Made by a program: the position numbers and the translations under genes. Positions 44,578-53,940 of a DNA stretch of 64,000 nt are shown one piece after another. The stretch covers positions 186,001 through 250,000 of the forward strand of contig NZ_BAPT01000056.1 of NCBI RefSeq assembly GCF_025995235.1. Reading direction: 5' to 3'. Position 1 is the first letter of the stretch. Every line of letters begins with the position of its first letter. The DNA comes from Ameyamaea chiangmaiensis (GTDB taxonomy: Bacteria > Pseudomonadota > Alphaproteobacteria > Acetobacterales > Acetobacteraceae). The notes beneath the pieces were generated by a model that was given only the letters and a program-made list of their open reading frames with translations, had not been told where the DNA came from and ran no database searches.

Positions 44578-46692
44578 ATGACGTCATCATCCCCCGAACC
44601 GCGCGTGGTGCCGTCCGAGCGCGACCAGTGGTGGCGCGGCTATCTGCGCCATCTACCCCATCTGCTGGGCGTGGTGCTGATGCTGGCCGCCATCGGCGTG
44701 ATGCAGCACGAAGTCCGCACCCTGCACTTTGCCGATATCCGCCAGGCGATCGCCGCGATGCCGGTGCGATCGCTGCTGGCGGGCGTCGGCTGCACGGTTC
44801 TGTCGTATTTCATTTTGTCGTTCTACGACCGGCTGGCGGTCATCCATGTGGGTGAGCGCGTGTCGTTCCGGCGCACCGCCTTCGCCGCCTTCTGTTCCTA
44901 CGTGCTGTCGCACAACCTTGGGTTTTCGGCGATTTCCGGTGCTGCCGTTCGGTTCCGGCTGTATCGCAACTGGGGTGTGTCGTCGGTCGTGGTCGCTCAG
45001 ATCATCGCGTTCTGCTCGACCACCTATCTGCTCGGGGCCGCCGCGCTGATCGGCGGGATCCTGCTGCTCGAACCCGGCGCGGTGCCCATGCTGGGTCCGC
45101 ACGTGCCGCTTTGGGGGCTGCGGCTGATCGGGTGTGGGCTGTGGATCGGTCTGGCGGCCTATGTCGTGCTGTCAGTCCGGGTGCGGATGGTCAAGCTGTT
45201 CGGGCATGTGATCGAACTGCCGCGCACGGGGATGGCCATCGCGCAGACTGCCGTCGCGTCGCTGGAACTGGCGGCGACGGCAGCCATCGCCTACGTGCTG
45301 TTGCCCGCGGACGTGTCGCTGGGTTTTGGCGCGTTCATCGCGATCTATCTTGCGTCCTACACGGCCGGTCTGGTGGCCAGCGTGCCGGGGGGCCTGGGCG
45401 TGTTCGACGGCGCGATGATGCTGGCACTCGGGTATTATATGGCGCCGGCGCAGATCATCGGCGTGATCTTGATCTTCCGGCTGTTTTACTACATCGCCCC
45501 GCTGATTCTGGCGGGCCTGATGTTCGCGGGGCACGAGCTGTTCCTGCGCGGCGATGCGGCTCTCGCGCGCCGTGCCGCCGGGGAGAAGGCGCCAGAGCGG
45601 GGGCCGCGTAAAGCACGGCCGAGCCAGGTGATTCGCGAGAGCGAGGCCGATTTTTCCGTCGTCGTGGCCACGGCCGGGGTCAGCGCCAGCGGCCTGATGT
45701 TGCTGGCGATCGCGATTCTGGCGCCGATGGACGATGCGCAGGGCGCGCACGGCCTGCGGTGGCTGGAGAGCGTGACGGGCGATTACCTCCTCTCGCTGGT
45801 CGGCATGGCGCTAATCGGGCTGGCCCTTGGCCTCGCGCAGCGCGTGACACTGGCATGGAAGGCGACGCTGGGTCTTCTGGGGCTGGCGTGTCTGGTGACG
45901 CTGCTGCGTGGGACGATGCTGGTCGTGCCGGGGCTGCTGGCGCTGGTCGCGTTTCTGATCGCACCGTTCCGCAGCTGCTATTATCGCCGCGCGCGCCTGC
46001 TGAGCGAGCCTCTGGCCCCGGCGACGCTGACCGCGCTGTTCCTGCTGCTGGGGTCGGTCACGGTACTGGTCGTGCTGGGTCCACACCCCGACGAGGACTC
46101 GACCTGGTGGCAACTGGTGCTGTTCTCGCCGGGGCCGATCCGCTGGGCGATCGTGCTGTCGGTGCTCCTGGGACTGGTGACCATCGCGCGCCTTCTGCAA
46201 CGCGGCGAACTGCTTGTGTGGCCGTGGAACGAGGAGGCCCATGCGCTCTATCGGGGCCTCGATCACGCGCTGGAGGACTTTGGCGCGCGTCGGCCGAACG
46301 GTCTGATCGTGGGGGATGCGTCCGCCGCCGCGCTGCCGTTCTGCCGCACCGAGCGCTATTTGATCGGGCTTGGCGATCCGGCCGGCGCCGAAGTGGCCTG
46401 TGCGTCGGCCATCTGGAAGCTGCGCGATCTGGCCGCGCAGGAAGGACGGGGTCTGGCGTTCTGGCGCGTCGGCAAGACCTTGCTGCGCGCGTATGAGGAT
46501 ATGGGGCTGACCGCGTGGCCCATGTCGGGCAAGGTGGAGCAGTTCGTATGTTGCGCGGCGGAGGACTATTCCCGCCTGCGGGACGTGATGGTGCGCGAGT
46601 CGCGAAAATCCGCCGAAGTGGCGGCGCGGCGGGGATTGGCAGGGTCCGCGCGCCGCGATAGAGAAGGTCACGGTCCGGGCCCGGCTCCGTAA
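44578..46692 (+). CDS. mprF: MprF-like phosphatidylglycerol flippase with shortened synthase domain
   Basis: 704 residues. About 12-14 membrane segments (residues 25-540) make up the flippase, with SYTAGLVASVPGGLGVFDGA as the best core match to LPG flippases. The cytoplasmic domain starts near residue 560 (GLIVGDASAAALPF, YLIGLGDPAGAEVA) and stops after about 130 residues, while full MprF synthase domains are about 300 residues. The second half of the transferase domain, which holds aminoacyl-tRNA contacts, seems to be missing. A marC-like gene begins 24 bases later. It may be flippase-only or use a partner; adjacency to lysS is noted. Confidence 0.78.
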   Translation: MTSSSPEPRVVPSERDQWWRGYLRHLPHLLGVVLMLAAIGVMQHEVRTLHFADIRQAIAAMPVRSLLAGVGCTVLSYFILSFYDRLAVIHVGERVSFRRTAFAAFCSYVLSHNLGFSAISGAAVRFRLYRNWGVSSVVVAQIIAFCSTTYLLGAAALIGGILLLEPGAVPMLGPHVPLWGLRLIGCGLWIGLAAYVVLSVRVRMVKLFGHVIELPRTGMAIAQTAVASLELAATAAIAYVLLPADVSLGFGAFIAIYLASYTAGLVASVPGGLGVFDGAMMLALGYYMAPAQIIGVILIFRLFYYIAPLILAGLMFAGHELFLRGDAALARRAAGEKAPERGPRKARPSQVIRESEADFSVVVATAGVSASGLMLLAIAILAPMDDAQGAHGLRWLESVTGDYLLSLVGMALIGLALGLAQRVTLAWKATLGLLGLACLVTLLRGTMLVVPGLLALVAFLIAPFRSCYYRRARLLSEPLAPATLTALFLLLGSVTVLVVLGPHPDEDSTWWQLVLFSPGPIRWAIVLSVLLGLVTIARLLQRGELLVWPWNEEAHALYRGLDHALEDFGARRPNGLIVGDASAAALPFCRTERYLIGLGDPAGAEVACASAIWKLRDLAAQEGRGLAFWRVGKTLLRAYEDMGLTAWPMSGKVEQFVCCAAEDYSRLRDVMVRESRKSAEVAARRGLAGSARRDREGHGPGPAP

Positions 46693-46715
46693 CGGACCCA
46701 AACTGAGGTCTCCGC

Positions 46716-47441
46716 GTGCCGTTGACACCGTCTGTCCATCATATCGTGCCCGATCTGGGACTGCGGAGCCTCTCCGGCGCGTTCCTGCTGGCCTTCCCGG
46801 CGCTGTTTTCGATCGTCAACCCCATCGGTGCCGCGTTGATTTTCGCGCAGGCCACGTCCGACCGCACGCGCGCGGAGTGTCTGGCGCTGGCACGCGCGGT
46901 TGCGTTCTATTCGTTCCTGCTGCTGGTAGTGTCGATCTGGATGGGTGGCGCGGTGCTGGCCTTCTTCGGCATCACGATCGATGCGCTGCGCGTCGCGGGC
47001 GGTCTGGTGGTGGCGGTCCGTGCCTGGAACCTGTTGCAGGCCCCCGAGGCGGTCGAGGCACGCAAGGAGGAGCAGGCGTTGCAGGGCGGCCGCACCGCCG
47101 CCGCCGAAAGCTGGCGCGACATGGCTTTCTTCCCGCTGGCCATGCCGTTCACCGTCGGACCCGGCAGCATGTCCGTCGCCATCGCGCTGAGTTCGGAGCG
47201 CCCGGCGCACGAGTCGATGATGGCGTTTTTCTTCGGCCTGACGCTTGCCTCTGCTGGCATGGCGATCGTGATTTGGGTGGCCTACAGCTATGCCGAGCGG
47301 CTTGTGTCCCTGCTGGGACGCACTGGCGCGCGTATCGTCAGTCGGCTTGCGGCCTTGATCCTGCTGTGTATCGGCGTGCAGATTCTGGCCGGCGGGATCG
47401 AGGGGATCGTGATCTCCACGGTCCATAACGCCGGGTTCTAG
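46716..47441 (+). CDS. MarC-family membrane protein
   Basis: 241 residues, GTG start at 46716. Six hydrophobic segments, with LAFPALFSIVNPIGAALIFA and FFPLAMPFTVGPGSMSVAIA, the two hallmark motifs of MarC. The function of MarC proteins is not known despite the name (a link to multiple antibiotic resistance was later rejected). It follows the mprF gene with a small gap and may share its transcript. Confidence 0.88.
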   Translation: MPLTPSVHHIVPDLGLRSLSGAFLLAFPALFSIVNPIGAALIFAQATSDRTRAECLALARAVAFYSFLLLVVSIWMGGAVLAFFGITIDALRVAGGLVVAVRAWNLLQAPEAVEARKEEQALQGGRTAAAESWRDMAFFPLAMPFTVGPGSMSVAIALSSERPAHESMMAFFFGLTLASAGMAIVIWVAYSYAERLVSLLGRTGARIVSRLAALILLCIGVQILAGGIEGIVISTVHNAGF

Positions 47442-47450
47442 CCGAGGGCG

Positions 47451-48065
47451 TCAGCCTCGGGCGCGTTCGATGATGGCGCGGACATGTGCGCGCAGGGCCG
47501 GGATGACCTCGGCGCGGAACCGTGGCGTGCGGGCCTCCCACGCGCCCGTGCGCCAGGACGGATGCGGCAGCGGAAAGTATCGTGGCAGATACGCGCGAAA
47601 ATCCAGAGCGCGTTCGCCTACCGGCCCCGGACCCAGGACATGGGCCTGCGAATACGCCCCCACCAGCAGCGTGAGCTCGATTGACGGCATGAGGGCAAGC
47701 ACGCGCGCGCGCCAGAGCGGCGCGCAGTTCGGCCGGGGTGGGCAGTCGCCGCCTTTGGGCAGGCGTCCGGGATAGCACAGCCCCATCGGCATGATCGCCA
47801 CCAGCCGCGTGTCCCAGAACGTCGCCTCGTCAATCCCCATCCAGTCCCGCAGTCGTATGCCCGAGGCGTCGTCGAACGACCGGCCGCTGAGATGGGCCTT
47901 CGTGCCGGGGGCCTGACTGGCGATCAGAATACGCGAGTCGGCGGCAGCATGAACAAGCGGTCTGGGACCGAGCGGCAGGTCGGCGCACGCCCTGCAGCCC
48001 CGCACTTCGCCCAGCAGATCGGACAGAGTCGGTGCACAGGGCGGGGCGGCACCATCAGGCGACAT
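47451..48065 (-). CDS. Uracil-DNA glycosylase-family protein
   Basis: 204 residues. The N-terminal CRACADLPLG pair and motif 1 ILIASQAPGTKAH, followed by a C-terminal PLPHPSWRTGAWE (motif 2), match the UDG superfamily, closest to the small uracil-DNA glycosylase-like group that includes YkuU-type sequences. It would excise damaged bases, but a family-level call only is justified. It overlaps the sirtuin gene by 11 bases and follows it on the same strand. Confidence 0.75.
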   Translation of the reverse strand: MSPDGAAPPCAPTLSDLLGEVRGCRACADLPLGPRPLVHAAADSRILIASQAPGTKAHLSGRSFDDASGIRLRDWMGIDEATFWDTRLVAIMPMGLCYPGRLPKGGDCPPRPNCAPLWRARVLALMPSIELTLLVGAYSQAHVLGPGPVGERALDFRAYLPRYFPLPHPSWRTGAWEARTPRFRAEVIPALRAHVRAIIERARG

Positions 48066-48768
48066 GCTGTGCCTCCATGAGCGCACGCACAAGGCGCGGC
48101 ACCAGAGTTCCGGCCGCTCCCAGCCGTGTCTCGTCGAACCGCGTACTGATCTCTGAAGGCGCGATGTTGATGTCGAGCGTCTGCGCATCGCCGACCAGAT
48201 CGACAAAAGCCGCCGCCGGATAGACCTGCCCCGACGTGCCGATCGCCACGAACAGGTCGCACGTCGTCAGGGCCGCCGTGATGGCCTCCATATGAAGCGG
48301 GATTTCACCGAAAAAGACGATGTCCGGGCGCAATGCGGGTCGTCCGCACGACGGGCACGGAGTGGCGGGTGTGGTGTCGCCCGTCGTCTCATGCCGTGCC
48401 TCACACGCCGTGCAGCGCATGCTGTTCAGGCGCCCGTGCATGTGGATGACGTCGGTGGAGCCGGCCCGCTCGTGCAGATCGTCCACGTTCTGGGTGATGA
48501 TGGTGACGGTTCCTGCCCATGTCCCTGCGCGGGAGGCGGCCTGAAGCTCGGCAAGGGCCTGGTGCGCCGCGTTGGGAGCGACGTCGCGCAGTTGCGCGCG
48601 CCGGAGGTTGTAGAAACGGTGGACCAGGGCAGGATCGCGGGCCAGCGCTTCAGGTGTGCAGACGTCCTCGATGCGGTGATGGGCCCAGAGTCCGTTGGCA
48701 TCGCGAAAGGTCTCGAGACCGGATTCCTGGCTGATACCGGCGCCGGTCAGCACAACGATGCGCTTCAC
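48055..48768 (-). CDS. cobB: NAD-dependent protein deacylase (sirtuin)
   Basis: 237 residues. GAGISQESGLETFRDANGLW is the NAD-binding start, ITQNVDDLHERAG and the catalytic His111 in HMHGRL complete the active site, and Cys119/Cys122 with Cys138/Cys141 form the zinc-binding set. CobB removes acetyl or succinyl groups from lysines, such as in acetyl-CoA synthetase. The start is GTG 48768, because GGAGG precedes it by nine bases. It overlaps the UDG-family gene. Confidence 0.93.
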   Translation of the reverse strand: MKRIVVLTGAGISQESGLETFRDANGLWAHHRIEDVCTPEALARDPALVHRFYNLRRAQLRDVAPNAAHQALAELQAASRAGTWAGTVTIITQNVDDLHERAGSTDVIHMHGRLNSMRCTACEARHETTGDTTPATPCPSCGRPALRPDIVFFGEIPLHMEAITAALTTCDLFVAIGTSGQVYPAAAFVDLVGDAQTLDINIAPSEISTRFDETRLGAAGTLVPRLVRALMEAQHVA

Positions 48769-48876
48769 GCGTTCAGGCCTCCGAGTGGTGACGGGCGTCC
48801 GACGCAGATGGTGACGCGGGTCGCCCGTGGCAAGTCCAACCCACATCCGGCCGCAACGGGCCGGGGGCCGGCGGCT

Positions 48877-48916
48877 ACAAAAAAAACCGCCGCACCCGGG
48901 GGTGCGGCGGTCCTTT
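48877..48916 (-). terminator. Rho-independent terminator of adhA-adhB
   Basis: On the minus strand, CCGCCGCACC and GGTGCGGCGG flank a short loop and are followed by a run of eight T. It stands just downstream of adhB. Confidence 0.93.
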
Positions 48917-48940
48917 CAGGCCAAAGCGAGAGCGAGGGAG

Positions 48941-50365
48941 TTACTGCGCTTCGTCGTGACCAGCATGCGTCTGCGGCGAGAACGTCCAGCCGTAGCCATA
49001 AGGCTGCGGATGCATGATTGACCAGCCGCTGCCCGATGCCGTCCAGCCGGAGGCCGAGCTTCCGGTGTCCGAACCCCGCTGTTTGGCGACGTCGGCAGCC
49101 GAGACGTTCGCCGGTGCACGGTTGCCCCAGCTTGTCCGGATCATATTGACCACGTCCGCGACCTGCTGGTCGGACAGCATGTGGGAGTAGCCCGGCATGG
49201 CGACCGACGACGGGGCATAGTTGGTTGCCGGCAGCACCCCACCATGCAGGACGACGTTGATCAGCGAGCTCGGATTGTCGGTCACGACCACCGGGTTGCC
49301 GGCCAGGGGCGGGAACATACGGGGGACGCCGCCGCCGTCGTTCCGGTGGCAGATGGCGCACTGCTGGACGTAGACGACGCTGCCGGCGTCACCGCCCTGG
49401 TTGGCGGAGGCAAGCTTCTGCTCGGTCGACGCGTCATAGGTGTAGTCGCCACGTGCCGGCGGAACCGGAGGCAGGCTCTTGAGATACTTCGCGATGGCGT
49501 GAAGGTCGCTGTCGGTGAAGTACTGCGTGCTCCAGGCCACCACATCGGTCATGGCGCCGAAGACCGCCGAGTGATCGATACGGCCGCTCTTGAGGAACGT
49601 GTAGATGTCGTCCTCGCTCCAGCGACCCAGACCCATGACCGGATCATTGCGCAGGCTCGGCGCGACCCAGTTGTCGATCGGCGCGCCACCGGAGAGGTAC
49701 ACCGCACCGCCGCTAGCATCGAGCGCTTTTTCCTGCATGCCGAAGCCGCGCGGCGTATGGCACGCGCCGCAATGGCCCGCGCCGGTCACCAGATACTCGC
49801 CGCGCGCGGTCTCGGCATCGACGCCTGGCGCCGGTGTGAAGGGCTTGGGCGACGGCGCGAACGCCATGCGCCAGATCGCCAGCGGCCAGCGCATGGACAT
49901 CGGCCAGGGGATCTGCACGGCCTTGTTGGCCTGTGCGACGGGCGTCACGCCGTGCTCGAAATACGCGTAAAGTGCTGCGACATCGTCGTCCGACATCCGC
50001 GCAAAGGCCGGATAGGGCATCGCGGGATACAGCGTGCTGCCGTCCTTGCGAATGCCATGGCGGATGGCCTCTCCGAACTCGGCAAGCGTATAGGTTCCGA
50101 TGCCGTAGGTCGGATCAGGCGTGATGTTGGTGGAATAGATCGCCCCGACGGGAGTCTTGATCTCGAGACCACCGGCGTAGACCTTGCCGTGCAGGGCGGT
50201 GTGACAGGCCGCGCAGTCGGCAAGGCGGGCGACATATTCACCCTTCTTGACCAGATCGGCGTCTGCAGCCTGGGCGTGAACCTTGTCGGTTCCGACAAAC
50301 AGACCCGTTGCGGCAAACACCCCCAGGACAAGTCTGCGATAGGCGGGTTTGAAAGACTGTTTCAT
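48941..50365 (-). CDS. adhB: PQQ-alcohol dehydrogenase cytochrome c subunit
   Basis: 474 residues. Signal peptide ends near VHAQA. Three CxxCH heme c sites are visible: CAACH at 51-55, CGACH near 198 and CAICH near 340. This is the tri-heme subunit that accepts electrons from the dehydrogenase subunit and passes them to ubiquinone. It starts at ATG 50365 and follows adhA after 58 bases. A C-terminal Gly/Ser/Trp-rich tail (SGWTASGSGWSIMHPQ) ends in HDEAQ. Confidence 0.95.
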   Translation of the reverse strand: MKQSFKPAYRRLVLGVFAATGLFVGTDKVHAQAADADLVKKGEYVARLADCAACHTALHGKVYAGGLEIKTPVGAIYSTNITPDPTYGIGTYTLAEFGEAIRHGIRKDGSTLYPAMPYPAFARMSDDDVAALYAYFEHGVTPVAQANKAVQIPWPMSMRWPLAIWRMAFAPSPKPFTPAPGVDAETARGEYLVTGAGHCGACHTPRGFGMQEKALDASGGAVYLSGGAPIDNWVAPSLRNDPVMGLGRWSEDDIYTFLKSGRIDHSAVFGAMTDVVAWSTQYFTDSDLHAIAKYLKSLPPVPPARGDYTYDASTEQKLASANQGGDAGSVVYVQQCAICHRNDGGGVPRMFPPLAGNPVVVTDNPSSLINVVLHGGVLPATNYAPSSVAMPGYSHMLSDQQVADVVNMIRTSWGNRAPANVSAADVAKQRGSDTGSSASGWTASGSGWSIMHPQPYGYGWTFSPQTHAGHDEAQ

Positions 50366-50423
50366 GACATTCACCAAGGAAGCGCGTGAAGGGCGAAGGG
50401 AGCGATGGTGAGGCCCAAGGGCC

Positions 50424-52655
50424 TCACTGCTGGATCCCCAGGGACGCGGCATCGGGTGTGCCGTTGGCGTTCTTGCGAGCGTCGACCTCGCGCTGATAGG
50501 TCTCCTGTGCACGCTTGATGATGAACTGACGCACTTCCTCGATCTCGGTCGGGTTCATGGAGGCGTCGAAACGGTCCATGCCGAACGCGGTCAGGGCGCC
50601 ACGGCCGACGACATTATAGAACCCTTCCTTGTGACGGATCGCGCCGGACCAGCGCAGGTCGGGCAGAACGCCACCCGACTCGGCGTTGTCGCCATGGCAG
50701 GCCGCGCAATAGGTCTGGAAGTTGAAGTAGCCCTTCTGCGCGTCGGCCGACTTGTCGCCCTCGGGCGGCTGAACCGGCAGGAAGCCCTTGTCGTTGGACG
50801 GCGGCAGCTTGGCGTCGCCGTCGAGCGAGAAGGCGATCACGCGGGAGTGGTTGACCGTCCAGCCCGAAGTACGAGCGATGCCGCCAAGGAAGAACGGATA
50901 GATGCCGCCCCAGCCGACCTCGACTGCGACATACTGCTTGCCATTGACCGAGTAGACCACCGGCGGTGCGATGATCGCGCTCTGCGCGTCGAAATGGTAC
51001 AGGTCCTTGCCGTTCGTGGCGTCGTAGGCGTGGAACTCGCCGTTGGCCAGGCCCTGGAACAGGACGTTGCCGCCGGTGGCCACGATGCCGCCGTTCCACG
51101 GGCCCTTGTGGTCGACGCGGAAGACCTCTTTCTGGTTCACCGGATCCCAGGCCAGCAGATAGCCCTTCAGGTCCTTGATGAACGCGGCCTTGGCTTCCGG
51201 CGTATCCGGCAGGCCGACCTTGTTCATGTCGAGCCCGAGGTTCCACGAATCCGGGTGCGGTTTGAAGCCGCCCTGCTGGCTCTTGTACAGGAACGGGACC
51301 TGCTGGGCCGGGATATAGACCAGGTTGGTCTTCGGGCTGTAGGCCATCGCGGCGAAGTTGTGGCCGCCCAGATCGCCCGGGATGCCGTACCATTCCTTGC
51401 CGTTAAGCGTATACATCGCGTCCGGGTTGTAGATCGGACGGCCGGTCTTCGGATCCAGGCCGCTTGCCCAGTTCACGTAGACATAGTTCTTGCCGGACAG
51501 GAATTCGCCCGTCTTGGCGTCGATGATGTAGAAGAAGCCGTTCTTGGGGGCATGCACGATCACGTGGCGCGTCTGGCCGTTGATCGGCAGGTCGACGGTC
51601 ATGATCTGCTGGACCGAGGTATAATCCCACTGGTCCATCGGCGTTTCCTGGAAGTGCCAGACATACTCGCCGGTCTCGGGCTTGATCGCCACGATGGAGC
51701 CGACGAACAGGTTGTCACCCACGCCATTCGAACGGTACTTGTAGTTCCACGGCGACGGGTTGCCGACGCCCAGATAGACCAGATCCGTCACCGGATCGTA
51801 GACGATCGAGTCCCACACCGTGCCGCCGCCGCCCTGGCGGGTCCAGGCGCCGGTCGGGCTCCATGTCTGGTAGGCCTTGCTCATCAGGATCGAGTCCGAG
51901 GCCGCGTGGTCGGGCTTGTTCTCGGGGTTCGGCACCGTGAAGAAGCGCCAGTCGAGCTTGCCGGTCTCCGCGTCGAAGGCCGACACGAAGCCGCGTGCGC
52001 CGAACTCCGCGCCGCCGTTGCCGATGATCACCCGGCCCTTGGCGATGCGCGGCGCACCATCAACCGTATAGGACCGCTGCTTGCCCAGCGACGCGTCCTT
52101 AGGGATCGTGTTCACGCTCCAGACCAGTTTGCCGGTCTTGGCATCGAGGGCGATCAGACGACCGTCGAACGTGCCGAAATAGACCTTGCCATTCCAGTAC
52201 GCCGCGCCACGGTTGACCGTATCGCAGCAGCCGCGGTCCGCCACATTGCCGGGAACCTTCGGGTCATAAGCCCACAGGAGCTTGCCAGTCGCGGCGTCCA
52301 GCGCCTTCATTTTCGACCAGTTCGTCGTGGCATACATGACGCCATCGACGATCAGGGGGGTGCCTTCCTGCCCGCGGTTCGTGTCCAGGTCATAGTACCA
52401 GGCCAGCTTCAGGTTGCCGGCGTTGGAGGTATTGATCTGGTCGAGCGGGCTGTAGCGCTGCTCGGAATAGGTCCGACCGTAGGTCAGCCAGTTTTCGGGA
52501 TGATCATCAGCATGGATGATGGCTTCGCCGGTCGCGCCCTGATCGTCCCGCGCCTGGGCGGGGGACAAGGGGGACAGGAAAAGGGCGGCGCAGATGGTGC
52601 CGGCCGTAAGCACGGCACGGCGCGCACGCGCCTTTCCAAACAGTGGAGAGGTCAT
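50424..52655 (-). CDS. adhA: PQQ-dependent alcohol dehydrogenase, dehydrogenase subunit
   Basis: 743 residues. Signal peptide ends near PAQA. An eight-bladed propeller (repeated W-motifs such as GKLLWAYDPK) binds PQQ; the vicinal disulfide Cys143-Cys144 (RGCCD) is diagnostic of quinoprotein alcohol dehydrogenases. A heme c site CAACH lies at about 650-654 in the C-terminal cytochrome domain. With AdhB it oxidises ethanol in the periplasm. It starts at ATG 52655, with AAGGA upstream. Confidence 0.97.
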   Translation of the reverse strand: MTSPLFGKARARRAVLTAGTICAALFLSPLSPAQARDDQGATGEAIIHADDHPENWLTYGRTYSEQRYSPLDQINTSNAGNLKLAWYYDLDTNRGQEGTPLIVDGVMYATTNWSKMKALDAATGKLLWAYDPKVPGNVADRGCCDTVNRGAAYWNGKVYFGTFDGRLIALDAKTGKLVWSVNTIPKDASLGKQRSYTVDGAPRIAKGRVIIGNGGAEFGARGFVSAFDAETGKLDWRFFTVPNPENKPDHAASDSILMSKAYQTWSPTGAWTRQGGGGTVWDSIVYDPVTDLVYLGVGNPSPWNYKYRSNGVGDNLFVGSIVAIKPETGEYVWHFQETPMDQWDYTSVQQIMTVDLPINGQTRHVIVHAPKNGFFYIIDAKTGEFLSGKNYVYVNWASGLDPKTGRPIYNPDAMYTLNGKEWYGIPGDLGGHNFAAMAYSPKTNLVYIPAQQVPFLYKSQQGGFKPHPDSWNLGLDMNKVGLPDTPEAKAAFIKDLKGYLLAWDPVNQKEVFRVDHKGPWNGGIVATGGNVLFQGLANGEFHAYDATNGKDLYHFDAQSAIIAPPVVYSVNGKQYVAVEVGWGGIYPFFLGGIARTSGWTVNHSRVIAFSLDGDAKLPPSNDKGFLPVQPPEGDKSADAQKGYFNFQTYCAACHGDNAESGGVLPDLRWSGAIRHKEGFYNVVGRGALTAFGMDRFDASMNPTEIEEVRQFIIKRAQETYQREVDARKNANGTPDAASLGIQQ

Positions 52656-53130
52656 GGCGTAGTCCTTGGACGGGTAGAAGAGAAGGAAGCCCGCATGGCC
52701 CGTGCGTGCCCGCTGCTCAGCATGCGCGTCGGTCGGGACGGCGTCAGACGACGACGGTCGAGAGCGCGGGGGAGAACATGCAGCATCATCACGGCGACAC
52801 AGATCCGTCGGTTTTGAGGGCACGACAGCAGAAGGGGCCGGGGCTCCATCTGGCCGGACCATTGCCCGTAACCCGGAAGGCGTCGCCTGACGTTTCTGTG
52901 TGGTTTATGAACACAAATTAATGTCCGTGCGTCGGTCGTCGTTTGAATCGGGTGTGGAACGGACCGATCTGCTAAAAATCGTTTATTTTCAATAGAATGA
53001 TGGTATTCGATGAGGGCTGTCCAGGCATGCGGTTGTATTTTATCTATAATTCAGCATGGATTATATGCTTTTTAAGCATAAATAGGCGACCTTGTTCGGC
53101 CAGCAGGACACCCCTCAAAACGGCGGAATT
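52656..53130. other. Gene-free control region upstream of adhA
   Basis: 475 bases without a supported gene. The right part (about 52960-53090) is very AT-rich and holds a hairpin TATGCTT (53064-53070) TTT AAGCATA (53074-53080). It carries the adhA leader and probably its promoter and regulator sites. The thpR gene ends at its right edge. Confidence 0.5.
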
Positions 53131-53745
53131 TCAGCAGTAGAGAGACGACTCGCCCGACTCATGGCCGAACGGCGGGTCAAGCCCCTCAACCTCCGCATGG
53201 GGCCTGGATATGTCGAGCGGGTAATGTGCCAGTGCCTCATAAGCGGGCCCTGTTCGACCACTGTGACTGCGGAACAGGGTGACACGAGAGACCTCGAACG
53301 GATCGAAGCGGGACAGGCTGAACATGTGCAGCCAGTGCGCGGCGCCGTCCGTGTCGCCCACAGGCAGGAGGCCGAGCGACACATGCGGTGCGAACCGTCG
53401 TTTCGCGCAGGTCACGCCCTCGCGGCGGACCAGCGACTCGACCCGGCCCTGCAGGGCCATGAGCGCGTCCGAACGCTCGGCCCCGAGCCAGAGCCGACTG
53501 CCGCCCGACGGAGTCGGCGCGACGCCCGCGCCCGCCAGACGAAGGGAGAAGTCGCGTCCGCGCAGGCGCGTCAGGGCGAGATCGAGATCGTCCTGACGAT
53601 GGCGTTCGCGCATGTCCCCGATGAACTGAAGGGTAAGGTGGTAGCTTTCGGGGGGATACCACAGCGCATGCTCGACACTGCCTCTGAGCGCTGCGAGCGC
53701 CTGACGCAGCGGGGGCGGGAGGTCGAGTCCGATGAAAAGGCGCAT
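53131..53745 (-). CDS. thpR: RNA 2',3'-cyclic phosphodiesterase
   Basis: 204 residues. Two HxTx-type motifs (YHLTLQF with H36, and FAPHVSLG near residue 121) mark the 2H phosphoesterase fold of ThpR/LigT. It hydrolyses 2',3'-cyclic phosphates. It has the normal size, starts at ATG 53745, and reads toward the adhA region. The flanking genes do not point to a specific pathway. Confidence 0.9.
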   Translation of the reverse strand: MRLFIGLDLPPPLRQALAALRGSVEHALWYPPESYHLTLQFIGDMRERHRQDDLDLALTRLRGRDFSLRLAGAGVAPTPSGGSRLWLGAERSDALMALQGRVESLVRREGVTCAKRRFAPHVSLGLLPVGDTDGAAHWLHMFSLSRFDPFEVSRVTLFRSHSGRTGPAYEALAHYPLDISRPHAEVEGLDPPFGHESGESSLYC

Positions 53746-53940
53746 CAGCGGGATCCGTCAGGCTGTGATGAAGCGGTTTGTCGGTAACGGGCGTACTACG
53801 GGCGACGGTCTCCAGTGGGTGACATTTATATAATGTGTCCGGCCCCGGTTCGGCGTGGCTTATCGCTTGACCACACGGGGTGCGACGCCACATTGATACC
53901 GTAGCGTTTGCCCGGTTTTCTGGACAAGGACCAAGGTGTT

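Noticed and set aside
50631..52817. 728-codon plus-strand frame opposite adhA
   Set aside because: Shadow of adhA, which is unmistakable.
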